Assembly (NCBI GenBank): GCA_009193035.1
Contig: SWDT01000075.1
Span: 1-64,000 of the forward strand
Source of the DNA: Halicephalobus mephisto
Taxonomy: Eukaryota > Nematoda > Chromadorea > Rhabditida > Panagrolaimidae
DNA: 64,000 nucleotides
Direction of reading: 5' to 3'
Shown here: positions 11,917 through 28,625 of the stretch, in pieces
Layout of the letters: every line of letters begins with the position of its first letter
Numbering within the stretch: the stretch's first letter is position 1
Program-made: the position numbers and the translations under genes
Notes under the pieces: model-generated
The model's input: only the letters and a program-made list of their open reading frames with translations
Database searches by the model: none
Told to the model about the DNA's origin: nothing

Positions 11917-12236
11917 TCTCTAAAATACAAAATATCAATCTGAAATTTATCCATAATTCTTCGTCGTAATTCTTTTTTACACTCGTAATCGATCTTCAGT
12001 ATTACCGTAACTTCGAAGCATACTTAAAACTACCTACCGTATACTGTCAAAATCGAATTTTTGATGGAAGTTTAAAAAATTACAAATCATTTCCAAAACC
12101 ATTCTTGAATTCTAGATTTTTCTAATTTCTCTATTCCGAATTTAAATATTAATTTTATTCAATTTTTATCATAATTACTGTCCAATAAATAATTCTCAAT
12201 TATTAATTATTAATTATCCAAGAATATCACTACCCA
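11917..12236. other. Convergent gap between gene B and dolichol kinase-like gene
   Basis: This gap between the stops of gene B (+) and the dolichol kinase-like gene (-) is AT-rich and contains TTATTAATTATTAATTATT near 12198. I see no gene. Confidence 0.5.
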
Positions 12237-13577
12237 TTACAGTATCACCCAAGCAGCGAGAGGTAAAACAATGTTGTCTCCAATCTTGGAAGCTGCTTCT
12301 ATCAATGTACAGATAACTATCGCGAAGGTCAATCTGAACAGTTCCCAGTTGGAATAAGGCACGAGACCGGATATCAGGATTAACGAATAAAATCCGACTT
12401 GTCCGACGAACATCGCTAGACTTCCTTCCAACGACTTGTGTCTTCTAAACATCTTAGGCAATTTAGTCCTTCCATATCTTGACCCGACAATCGCTGCGAG
12501 AGAATCTCCGACTCCTACTGTAGCGATTCCAGCCAGATGTTTCAGTTCCATAACATTGCCTTTCTCAAAGTCGATCGGAGAAAGAAAAATCGGCAAAAAA
12601 ACTCCAGCAATCAGTAATATCGGCGTCAGAATAAGGGCTTCAGATTCCTGAGCAGGATCAATAAATATCGGAAGACTGGTATTCAAAAATTGTGACCATG
12701 GAGTTGCTTTGAAGATCCGCAACAATTCCAAAATAACAAAAATCTGAAGCATTAAATGAGCAGAAAGTCTGATGAAGGCCGGATCGTAGATGATTCCACC
12801 CAAAGCAATAAGAGCAATCGTCAAATGGAAGAATTTCCTCTGAGTTGTTGAGGCTTTCTCCGTCTGAAGGGATTGAAGAGCACAGAAAGCGATCGAGGCA
12901 ATAAGTTGAGTCATAAAAAAGAGTATAATGCATGCCCTGAAACGACTTGTAAAAATAAAAACAAAAAAATCGAATTTGAAAGTAAAAATAAAAAATTAAA
13001 TCAAAAATTTATGCATCCCAAAACGATTGTCTGAAATCAAACGCGCACTTTCCCAAGGTCGAAAAACTGGTAGTATGACCCCTGGGTCCCGAAACGAAAT
13101 TCTGTTTTTAACTCGCGTTTCTTTGACATTCAAACTTTCTACTCATTTACCTACTCGAAGTGAATTTCCTACTTTTTTAAACTTGCTTTTCTGTTTATTT
13201 CTCAATATATGTTCTTAATTTTTTATATATTTTGTATTTTATATTTTCCATATTTCTTATTTTCCTATATTTCCTTATATTCTCTACTTTCCCCTTTTTC
13301 ATGCACCGTTTACCCTTCTCTAAACCTACCTTCTGAAGGATCCATCCCAGACTCTCAAGTAGCAGTAATAAGGCAGATCCAAAATCGGTTTGTTTACTCT
13401 GAAACTTAGGTTAATAAAGGCCGCAATCACCACTCCCAGCAGGACTAGATTCATCCATATCCCGTTTAGCTTTCTTTTCCCTTCTCCAAATAAACCCGCT
13501 GATATAACCCCCAGGGCTACTGTCGAAGTCCAGCTAACCACTATCAACGGATCGTCTATAAATTCCGCCGAATCCAT
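12237..13577 (-). CDS. dolk: Dolichol kinase-like membrane enzyme
   Basis: Two exons (13577-13330 and 12936-12237) join in phase at AG|G and give about 315 residues. The protein is strongly hydrophobic with many predicted membrane helices. It carries TTQRKFFHLTIALI, matching the RKxFH segment of polyprenol/dolichol kinases. It also carries GVGDSLAAIVGSRYG followed by KSLEGSLAMFVGQ, the CTP-binding signature of the dolichol kinase/CDP-diglyceride synthase group. Such enzymes use CTP to phosphorylate dolichol in the ER membrane for N-glycosylation. The model is shorter than human or yeast dolichol kinase (over 500 residues), so it may lack N-terminal helices or be another polyprenol kinase. A TTACAG acceptor lies 7 bases upstream of the chosen ATG. 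An earlier out-of-frame ATG gives an 8-codon upstream ORF. It is likely the downstream gene of an operon with PFKFB. Confidence 0.78.
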
Positions 13578-13583
13578 TTCATG

Positions 13584-13590
13584 CCTGTAA
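13584..13590 (-). promoter_or_regulatory. Probable SL2-type trans-splice acceptor of the dolichol kinase-like gene
   Basis: On the - strand GTTACAG ends just before the GCATGAAATGG that carries the start. An AATAAA (13684-13679) lies about 95 bases upstream, and the PFKFB stop (13759) about 175 bases upstream. This spacing is typical of internal operon junctions in Caenorhabditis. The use of the site is inferred. Confidence 0.6.
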
Positions 13591-13678
13591 CAATTCCCAA
13601 TTTCTCCAATCCATCATTAAAAAGTAAAAATAACTGTAAATTTAACAGTTTTCACTTCAACAAATCTAAAATACTTTC

Positions 13679-13684
13679 TTTATT
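13679..13684 (-). terminator. Poly(A) signal of PFKFB
   Basis: AATAAA on the - strand lies about 75 bases after the PFKFB stop codon and before the acceptor of the next gene. It is followed by a T-rich stretch. Confidence 0.6.
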
Positions 13685-13758
13685 TTTTAAACTCTTCTTT
13701 GAGCAAAAATCTCTTTATAATACTATTTTCTCCTTATATATTGAAGAAAAATTTAATT

Positions 13759-16828
<3,070 letters not shown>

Positions 16829-17193
16829 TTTTCTATTTCGGCAAATGTGGGGGAAGTGAAGCAAAGTTGTCCTGAAAAAGACCCGGTTTGCCAACAAATT
16901 GAGGAAAGTTGCGTTTGTTCCAAAGACGAGAGCACGAGGCCAGAGAGATAACACCGCTCTCTTGATCAATCGGTTTACGTCTTTTGCCCGTCCTTCCAAC
17001 AGGTTACGATCGCTGCTCTGTTCTCTAGCCTTTAGACTACGTGACTCAAGATATAAAACAGACTTTAATCCAAATATAACAATTTATCAAAAAGTCAACA
17101 AACAAGGACGCGCCACACCTTCCTCTAGATCAAATTAAAAACAAATGAGTATCAGGCGATTTGTTTTGAAGGCGGCATTTGCGTCAGTTCTGA

Positions 17194-17931
<738 letters not shown>

Positions 17932-17950
17932 ATTGATGAGCGAGTCTGAA

Positions 17951-17960
17951 CTAGTACAAA
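17951..17960 (-). promoter_or_regulatory. Probable trans-splice acceptor of NAC alpha
   Basis: On the - strand TTTGTACTAG precedes the short leader of the NAC alpha gene. The last AATAAA downstream of wwp-1 is at 18072-18067, about 115 bases before it. This is the spacing expected at an operon junction. The type of leader used cannot be read from DNA. Confidence 0.5.
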
Positions 17961-18066
17961 CAAAACAGGTACCCTAAACAACAATATAAAACCATTGAAA
18001 AAACAAAAGCCAAATAATCATCGGATCAAAACCAATCTCATTCAACTCCTCCCATATTCAGATTCA

Positions 18067-18072
18067 TTTATT
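18067..18072 (-). terminator. Poly(A) signal downstream of wwp-1
   Basis: AATAAA on the - strand lies about 225 bases after the wwp-1 stop at 18296 and before the NAC alpha leader. Confidence 0.45.
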
Positions 18073-18295
18073 CAATTACATTTTTCTTGTGCGATAATGA
18101 ATTAGTATTGAAAGCTTCTAATTGAAAACCCAGGCTAATATTGAATAATTATCAGCATAGGTTTGCTGATCTATCACAGCTGAAATAGGGATGATTAAGC
18201 AATGGATTTTTTTACAGACTAGCCTCCTCTAATATCACACCATTCACTAGTTGAAAGAAAGATCATACCCACATTTTAAAGTGGAATCATCAAAG

Positions 18296-20847
<2,552 letters not shown>

Positions 20848-22706
20848 CGACAACCCCTAAAAATGAGATTAATCAATAATCGTCGCGAAATAGACAGTAT
20901 TTCGTTTATTTAACAGTGACGACGCGGAAAAAACCTGCGGCTAGAACACACATTGATCGATGAATAATCTGGAAGCATGGGAGAGTCTGGACGCACAGCC
21001 ATGTCCTAGTCCGAAAAATCAGACAAGACTATTGAATCGGATAGTCGCCACTCGAGTTAAGGAAAAAAGTGCTAAATACACACGAAAAACACAAAAGTGA
21101 TATATGAAAGTTACTAAGGAGGAATATTGATTGGTTTTAGTTGTAATAATGCAAACTAGGGACAGTAGATGGGGCAAGCAGGAGTTCTCGAAGCGAAAAA
21201 GGATACTTTATGCGCGAGGACTAGGGATAAAACGGAAAGTTTGGGAAATAAACGATCAGAAATGAAGAAATCCAATGGGAAAACCGGTCACGTTCAAGTC
21301 AAAGATTTTCTTCGCCAAAACGGTACAGTATCGATCGATCTGGCTCCTGACAAGAAAAAACGGCGATTGTTCGATTTTCGTTTTTTGATTCGTTCCTCCC
21401 TACTTTAGTTCTTTTTCGATTCTCTTCCTACTTTTTCGTCGACGAAAAGCTTTGGGATTTCCTTCATTTAGGTGACATTACTTTATTCGATACAGTTGTT
21501 ACGTCAATGGACTCAGTATCGATCATGACAAGAAGTGTCGAAATTCTATTGACGCAGAATGGAATTTCGACGTTGCATATTTTGAAAAGTGACGAATTTA
21601 TTTTTTGGTAAAAAACTTGACTGAAAAACGATAAGGTGGTTTGAGAGAAATGGATTGGATAAGGTAAATTAAGCAATAACCCGAGTTCTGGTTATGGGAT
21701 AAGGGTAATTGCTTTAACCATAAGTGCAGAGAAATTACGAGGGACAAAAATGGGGGAACTTACATTTAAAAATGATGAAATAAAAAGTGAACTTACAAGT
21801 TTTAATGAGTCACGCAATTTTGAAAAGGATATTTTTAATAAATAAAAAGTAAATTTTGTAATTTTGTGGATTTCTAAAATTAGGTTTTTCGGAAGATTGT
21901 AACTTGGTTTAGAATTACTGTATTAATGTGGGTAATTATGAGATTTAACTTTTGAACAAATGTTTATTTAAATTTTATGAACCAAAAACTACGGGATTAA
22001 CACGAAACGATTACTCAATGGCCAAATTCAGCGATGTAAAAAAATCATAAAATATACTTTGTAATTAAAAATTTTTATTCCACTGTTTTGAAAGAAACTT
22101 CCTGTATACAGTAAACCAGGAGGTCTTTATAATTTAAAAAATAGGTGTACTTAGGTGGAAGGGTACTTGGAGGTAGTTACCAACTTTTCCGAAATTCAAA
22201 AAAATTCGAAAAATTTAAATTTAAAAAAACTTAAAAAATACAAGTCCAAAAAAATTCGAAAAATTAAAATTTAAAAAATCTTTAAAAATATAAATTTAAA
22301 AAAAACTCAAAAATCTTGAAAAGTTGAAAATTTCTAAGAAGATTAATTTCATATTTTTAAATTCTGCATTTCGAAACCTCGAAAACCCCTCAGGGGACTT
22401 TTACCTTTTCTAAGAATTCTGTCCTTGTATTTTCGATCAAGTTATGTTAAAATTTCTACTTTGAAGTTCCCTCATTGAAAGGAATTTTATTTTTTAAATA
22501 TTTTTGAAACACTCATGAAATTAAAAAAACAAAGAAATAAAACGCGATTATGGATTTCGTCAAAGTAAATATAAAAAATCAAAGATGACTCATTCGCGAG
22601 TTTTATGGAATCGCGTTAGGAACAGTCACTTTCGATTTTTCTATTTTCAAATTTTTCAACAATGGTCGGTTTTCACTGATTTTTTTCTTCTGGATCCTGC
22701 TTCGGA
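20848..22706. other. Divergent promoter region between wwp-1 and sac-2
   Basis: The 1.86 kb gap separates two divergently transcribed genes. A GC-richer stretch at about 20880-21480 next to wwp-1 probably holds its promoter and 5' leader. An 80-codon open frame at 21169-21408 has no recognisable motif and I do not call it. The half nearest sac-2 has AAAATTCGAAAAATT-like low-complexity repeats (22180-22330). Confidence 0.45.
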
Positions 22707-25700
22707 ATGCAGCTGATTGTCAGCGACAAATACTACTATGTGAAATCCGTAAATTCGATTCTACGGATATCCAGAGCGGATGGACAGCTCTCCGTCATCC
22801 AGCACGTCGGTGAGTCCGTTTCTACATCTAATTTTCTGTTTTTTCATATATGAATTTCAACTTTTATTTGTTAATTTTTATTTGTTCCACATTGATTGTA
22901 ATTATTCATATATAAATTTCAACTTTTGTTTATAAATTTTAAACTTCACGTATTAATTTCAACTTTTGTTTATAGATTTTTATTTATTTTACATTGATTG
23001 CTTCTTTTAATATATGGGTTTTAGTTTTTGGTATGTAGATTTTGATTTTTATATATAGATTTTAATTTTCGATATATGAAGTTAGATTTTTTTCTATTAA
23101 TTTTAGTTTTTAATATATGAAGTTACATTTTTTTCTATTAATTTTCACTTTTAATATATGAAGTTAGATTTTTTTCTATTAATTTTAATTTTTAATATAT
23201 GAAGTTAGATTTTTTTCTATTAATTTTTACTTTTGATATATGAATTTTAACTTTCGTATGTGGATTTTGATTTTTTCTATTAATTTTAGCTTCTGATATA
23301 TGAAGATTGATTTTTTAGAATTTGCCAGTGATCAGAGCTCTTTTCAAGCGATTGGAGAGATAGATGCAGTTGTTGGAAAGATCAAAGTGGAGGACATAGT
23401 TTATCTTCTGGTGGTTGTCAATTCCACCAAAGTTGCTCTTCGAAAAAGAACAAACACAGAAATCAGAAGAATCGACAAAGTAGCTGCTCTTCTGGTAGAT
23501 CCGAACGAGAGAGTCGAGGCTAATATTCTGGAATCTGGAAGCAACAATTTTTCAAAATTGAAAAATTCCCAGAAAAAATTCCTAAATTTCGTCTCTGGCA
23601 AATCCAGCGTTATCCAACCCAAACTCGTGGACGAAATCCTGAGGTTATTCAACGACAACGGAGATTTCTATTTCGAAACAAACGGAGGTGATTTAACGAA
23701 AAATATTCAAATGTAAGTTTTTTAATTCCATACAACTTTTAAATTTTTATATAAATTTTAAATTTTATATAAATTTTAAATTTTTATATAAATTTTACAA
23801 TTTTTATATAACTTTTAAATTTTATATAACTTTTACAATTTTATATAAATTTTACAATATTTATATAAATTTTACAATTTTTATATAACTTTTACAATTT
23901 TTATATAACTTTTAAATTTTTATATAAATTTTACAATTTTTTATAAATTTTAAATTTTATATAATTTTTACAGTTTTTATGTAATTTTTATAATTTTTCG
24001 AAAAAATTTAATATAACTTTAAAGTTCTTTATATGAATTCTTTTTAGGGCTTCTACGAGCCAGTCAAGTTCCCCAGATGAAAGATTTTTCTGGAACAAAC
24101 AAATGCTGTCGGATTTGGAGAATGATCCTCTTTCGTCGGATTGGATCGTGCCGGTTATCCAGGGCTTTGTTGCCGAAAGATCTCTCAGGATAGAAGAAGA
24201 GAACATTTCTCCTACGGATCTGACTTTGATTCTTATTTCTAGAAGATCCACGAAACGAGCCGGAACCAGATATCTCAGAAGAGGAATCGACGAAGAAGCT
24301 AATGTGGCGAATTTCGTGGAAACAGAACTCATTATTGACGTTTTTGGTCATCAGTTGGCCTTCGTTCAGATCAGAGGCTCCGTTCCGCTCTTCTGGAGTC
24401 AACACGGATACAAATACAGACCTCCATTGGTGATAGACAAGGAATTGAAGGATTCTATCGGAGTTTTCACTTTTCATATGGAGAAATTAATGCATAATTA
24501 CGGTAAACCCCTAATCGCCGTGAATCTAGTCAATCAAGCAGGCAGAGAGCTCTGTTTAGCCCAGGCTTATCTCCAGGTTTGAATTTTCGCAATTTTAATA
24601 TATAAATTTTTTTCTTTAGCATGTTTTAGAAATGGATTCTCCTGATTTGGGATATTTTTCGTTCGATTTTCATTATCATTGTCGAGCTTTGAGATTTCAC
24701 AAAGTGACAGATTTGGTTTTGAAGATGAAAGAGAAGTTAACAGAAATCGGATATTGTTGGATGGATAAATCTGGAGAACTTGTCCTGAGGCAAAATGGAA
24801 CAATAAGAACGAATTGCGTAGATTGTCTGGATAGAACAAACGTGGTTCAAGGAGCAATTTCGCAATTTGTAACTGTAGCACAATTCAGAAAATTAGGATT
24901 AATAAGTCCGATGAATGAAGAAATTCCAGAAACATTACAATCAATTTTACAAGAAATCTGGGCGGATAATGGTGACGCTATTTCTAGACAATATGCAGGA
25001 ACGGATGCACTTAAAGGCGATGTGACGAGAAGTGGTCAAAGGAAAATCGCAGGATTAGTCAAGGATGGCTATAGTTCGGCTTCGAGATATTATTTAAGTC
25101 ACATGAGAGATGAACAAAGACAAAAAGCAATTAATGCTGTGATCGCTGGAGGAGCGTTAATTGAAGCAGAAGAATCAATAATTAATTCAGATGAAGATAA
25201 TGAAGCAGAAAATATCGGAAGACTTGTACATGAAACAGTTGGATTTGTGATTCCTGAAACGGAGATTTTGGTTGGAGGTTGGGCTCTGGTTGATGGAGAT
25301 AACAACAATGACATGGTGGATTCTATATTGTTACTAACGAGATCCCATGTTTATATAGCTCAATACGAAGAACAAAGTGATAAATTAACAGGAGTAACGA
25401 CGATTGTATTTGATCAAATAATTAAAATTGAACTTGGATTACTTGGAAAAAATCAAAGAAAACATTTGAGAATTTACTGGGATTCGGGAAATGGAATATT
25501 GTTCGACACTTGGAGAGCGGCAAAAACGAGGTTATTCAACAATGTGGCTATTCCTTTGAAAAATGGAGAAGAAGCAGATGAGTATGTTCAAGCTATTTCT
25601 GAGCAGTTAAGGGTTACTGTAGCTATGTGTTCTGACAGGGATATACCGATTATTCAAATTCAGAAACTTCATGGATCAGCGAGTACAGATAAGAAACCTA

Positions 25701-26465
25701 TTTTTTCTGGGGTTTTTGGAAAACAAGGTTTGAAAACGAAAAAAATAAATGGTAATCAGAATCCGGCCAAGAAACCAGATATAAAAATTGATGAAAGTAG
25801 TGATCCTGGTGGAAGTAACAAAATTTCAGTTGTAAGTTATTTAAGAAATTAAGAGGATTGTTTTCGATAGGGTACTTGGGTGCTAAGTGGAATTTTTGCA
25901 GTATTTTTTAATTTTCATATATAATTATTAATTCTGAAAAGTGAATAGGGGATTTGTACTCGATATGTCCTAATTTAAAAATTCTTAGATTTATCTAAAA
26001 GGGATGTAATTTCGAACTGTTGGTAATGAAATTAGGATTCTAGGTTGTTTTGGTTTTTAAAAAGTCTTAGTAATTCGTGTCGAGACAATTTCATAAAAAT
26101 TGTTCATGACTAATTACGAAATTGTAAGATTTAAAAAATAACTACAGCACGGAATTAGGATTTTAGGTTGTTTTTGTTTTTAAAAAGTCCTAGTAATTCG
26201 TGTCGAGACAATTCCGAAATAATCCTTATTTCTGTAATATTGTGAACTTCAGGAACCTTCAATATCCCATTCTCAATCTGACGGTCTCATTGCTGGATCT
26301 AATTTTGTTTCGAAAATTTCTGCAAAATTGAAAGCACCATTGTGGAAGAACTCCGCTCCAGATGTCTCAGATTCCAGTGCTCTTTCGGAACTCGCCAGAG
26401 CAGACCCATTCCAACAATTTAAGGACCAGATTCTCTCGTCGAAATCCCTAATTCAAATGCTGTAA
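22707..26465 (+). CDS. sac-2: Sac2/INPP5F-type phosphoinositide phosphatase
   Basis: Five exons join in phase: 22707-22809, 23319-23712, 24048-24576, 24620-25831, 26253-26465, giving about 816 residues. It starts MQLIVSDKYYYVKSVNSILR. The Sac domain spans roughly 60-500 and carries FWNKQMLSDLE, RRSTKRAGTRYLRRGIDEEA-type blocks and the catalytic CX5R motif NCVDCLDRTNVVQG near 408-414. Behind it, RLVHETVGFVIPETEILVGG begins the hSac2 (INPP5F) domain, which separates this protein from plain Sac1. INPP5F acts as a phosphatidylinositol 4-phosphatase on endosomes. No membrane anchor is seen. The C terminus is shorter than in the human protein. Introns 1 and 2 are full of short AT repeats. It converges on psf-3 with 70 bases between stops. 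Confidence 0.9.
23745..23995 (+). repeat. Short tandem repeat in sac-2 intron 2
   Basis: About a dozen near-copies of a unit of roughly 20 bases built on TTTTATATAAATTTTACAA fill most of the intron between exons 2 and 3. The copies differ at one or two bases. Confidence 0.8.
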
Positions 26466-26535
26466 AATTTTGAAAGGCAAATAATCACTTGCAATGAAGA
26501 TTTAGTGTGAAATGGAAACTAGAAAATAATAAAAT

Positions 26536-27485
26536 TCACTTTGCCGGATGTTTTCTCTTCAGGGACTTTCTATCTACGCGATGGAACCATTGTGTTGTTC
26601 GGATTTCGCTGTCTTGGGCGAGGAGGAAGAGTTTTTTCTCGGTGGAATCGAACTTCATTGGTTTGGTGGAGGGATCGACGGACATTCGGAATATGTAGCC
26701 AGAACGTTTCATAAATACCCGGAGTAGACATTCGGCGATAGATCTCCCTTGATCTCCGTTGATTATCCTGGAAGAGAAGATTAGTATGCAAAAGTAATGG
26801 GAAATCGTTAAGAAATTAGACTGATATATGAAAGTGGTTTTAGAAATCTTAGATAGATAATATTGATATATGGAAATTACAAGAAATCTTAGAATAACGA
26901 AATTCATACACAGAAACGACTTTCAAATCTTTGAAAAAAGATTCATATATGAAAATTACTCTAAAAATCCTAAGCGGATAAGATTCATATATGAGAACTG
27001 TGGGAGATCTTAGAAAGATGAGATTTAAAAAGCAAAACTCACCTAGCAACATGGCGTCCGAGCAAGTAGAAATGAAGACAAAACGAATCCAAATTTGCCA
27101 TTTCTGGTTTCGCCTTTAATCCATCCCTCATGGCTTCTGAAAATGCTTTGGGTGTCTGGGCCTAAAGGGAGACATTATCAGAATAAAATTCGGTTTAAAA
27201 AACAACGAACGTCGACATGGAAGACGGCTTTGGAAGCGAGAACAGACGCCATCCAAACCGGAGTCTCTGTTTTGAATCCTTTAGGGGGAATTGTTTCTGG
27301 AGGTTTCTGGCCGATCAACCGGAATATTTCTGAAATATTATGAAGTAAAAATAGAAATTAATATATGGAAAACCTAGAGGAGATTCTGGAGCGTAATTGC
27401 AGGCAATCGTCGACTTAGTCGCCATAATATCGTCCAAGTTGTAGTAATCGGCATCTACTTCTTCTACAGATGTCGGATCTACCAT
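26536..27485 (-). CDS. psf-3: GINS complex subunit Psf3
   Basis: Four exons join in phase: 27485-27374, 27329-27211, 27161-27043, 26767-26536, giving 193 residues, a normal length for Psf3. The N terminus DADYYNLDDIMATKSTIAC matches the family's xYxxLDDIL start. Then come ETPVWMASVLASK (the ELPLWLA block), a helical block with PKAFSEAMRDGLKA and FCLHFYLLGRHVA, and a basic C terminus. With Sld5, Psf1 and Psf2 it forms GINS, which joins Cdc45 and MCM2-7 to make the replicative helicase. An E2F-like site (27550-27559) lies about 65 bases upstream of the ATG. It converges on sac-2. I recall psf-3 near wwp-1 in C. elegans too. Confidence 0.88.
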
Positions 27486-27549
27486 AATCGATGAAAATAA
27501 GCAAAAAAATAAGAAATTAAAGAAATAAAGATTTTTTGCAATCAGAAAT

Positions 27550-27559
27550 GCGCGCCAAA
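27550..27559 (-). promoter_or_regulatory. E2F-like site upstream of psf-3
   Basis: On the - strand the bases read TTTGGCGCGC, matching the E2F/DP consensus TTTSSCGC, about 65 bases before the psf-3 ATG. E2F controls S-phase genes in animals. Binding here is inferred. Confidence 0.5.
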
Positions 27560-27894
27560 AGGACAGTCACTTGTTGGTCCAGTCCACTTCGCCAATGGAA
27601 AAACTGACTTACGTACTTGACCAGTCCGGAGAGTACGGTATCAATTCGTTATTTTCTATTACAAAAAAGTTTTCTTGATATTAGAAAATCTAGATAACTT
27701 CAAAATTAAATACAAAAGCATGTCGTTACTGTATCTCTTATAAGTTATCTAAAAAGGCAACATCTGAAATATACAGTAACTGACAATAAAATTCTAAAAA
27801 TTAAATTATTTTAATTTTTTCAAATTCTATCGAGAAATCCCAAAAAACGAAAAAAATAGTTCCAAAACTGTTGAAACAAAAACCAAACTAAGAA

Positions 27895-28500
27895 GAGAGC
27901 ACCCGAAGCGATAGCCTGAATATCAGGGAGCACGGGATACTGTAGGGCACAAATGAAACTTCTGATTGTAGTTGTGCGGGAGTGATGTAGTAATTGTATT
28001 TTCTGTCTTATATTTCTAGTGAAGATTATTATACTGCTTTTGTTTTCTATCCCGACAGCTGATTTTTAATGTAATTTTATTTACTATTAGGTTACTATTA
28101 AGATAAAAAACTAGGTGAAAAGAAAGAATCAGAAGCGATAATCCGAACATCAGGGAACGTGGAGTACTGTAGACCATGACTGCCATTCTCGATTGTTAGA
28201 TGTTAAGATTTATTATAGAAATTGTACTCTTGTTTTGTAGTTCTAGCATAGGTTATCATATTATTTCTGTTTTCTATCTTAACAGCTGATTTTTAATTAA
28301 TACAATCCTATCTATTATTAGATTACTATTAGGACAGAAACTGGACTAAAAAGATAGCACCTGAACATCAGGGAGCATGGGATACTGTAGAGCATATACG
28401 AGGTTCTCGATTGTAGTTATGTTGAGATAGTTATAAAAGTTATATCTTGTTCGAGTAAAGATTACTAAGATCCTTCTCTTTTCTATCTTAGCAAAAACGC
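27895..28500 (+). repeat. Three-copy diverged tandem repeat, about 220-225 bp
   Basis: Copies start near 27895, 28125 and 28350. Each has the core ATCAGGGAGCA(C/T)GGGATACTGTAG (ATCAGGGAACGTGGAGTACTGTAG in the second), then TTTCTATC..AACAGCTGATTTTTAAT and a run of TTACTATTA(A/G)GA. The third copy is cut short. No coding frame is seen. It occupies the gap between psf-3 and the ET-module gene. Confidence 0.7.
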
Positions 28501-28625
28501 AGGTCAAAATTCTCCAGTCGAGGATGTCATTCATTACTAATAGGTCAATTACGAATGCATGGATCCCCAGTCTGGCCCGGCGATCCTCGACATTCCTCAG
28601 TCTGGACAAAACCGGGCTGTCAAAG

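Noticed and set aside
16829..16999. Extended N terminus of PFKFB up to 16999
   Set aside because: The frame is open but has no ATG before 16828, and the extra residues look non-conserved.
21169..21408. 80-codon open frame between wwp-1 and sac-2
   Set aside because: It has no recognisable motif, no splice context and biased base use in GC-richer promoter DNA; likely chance.
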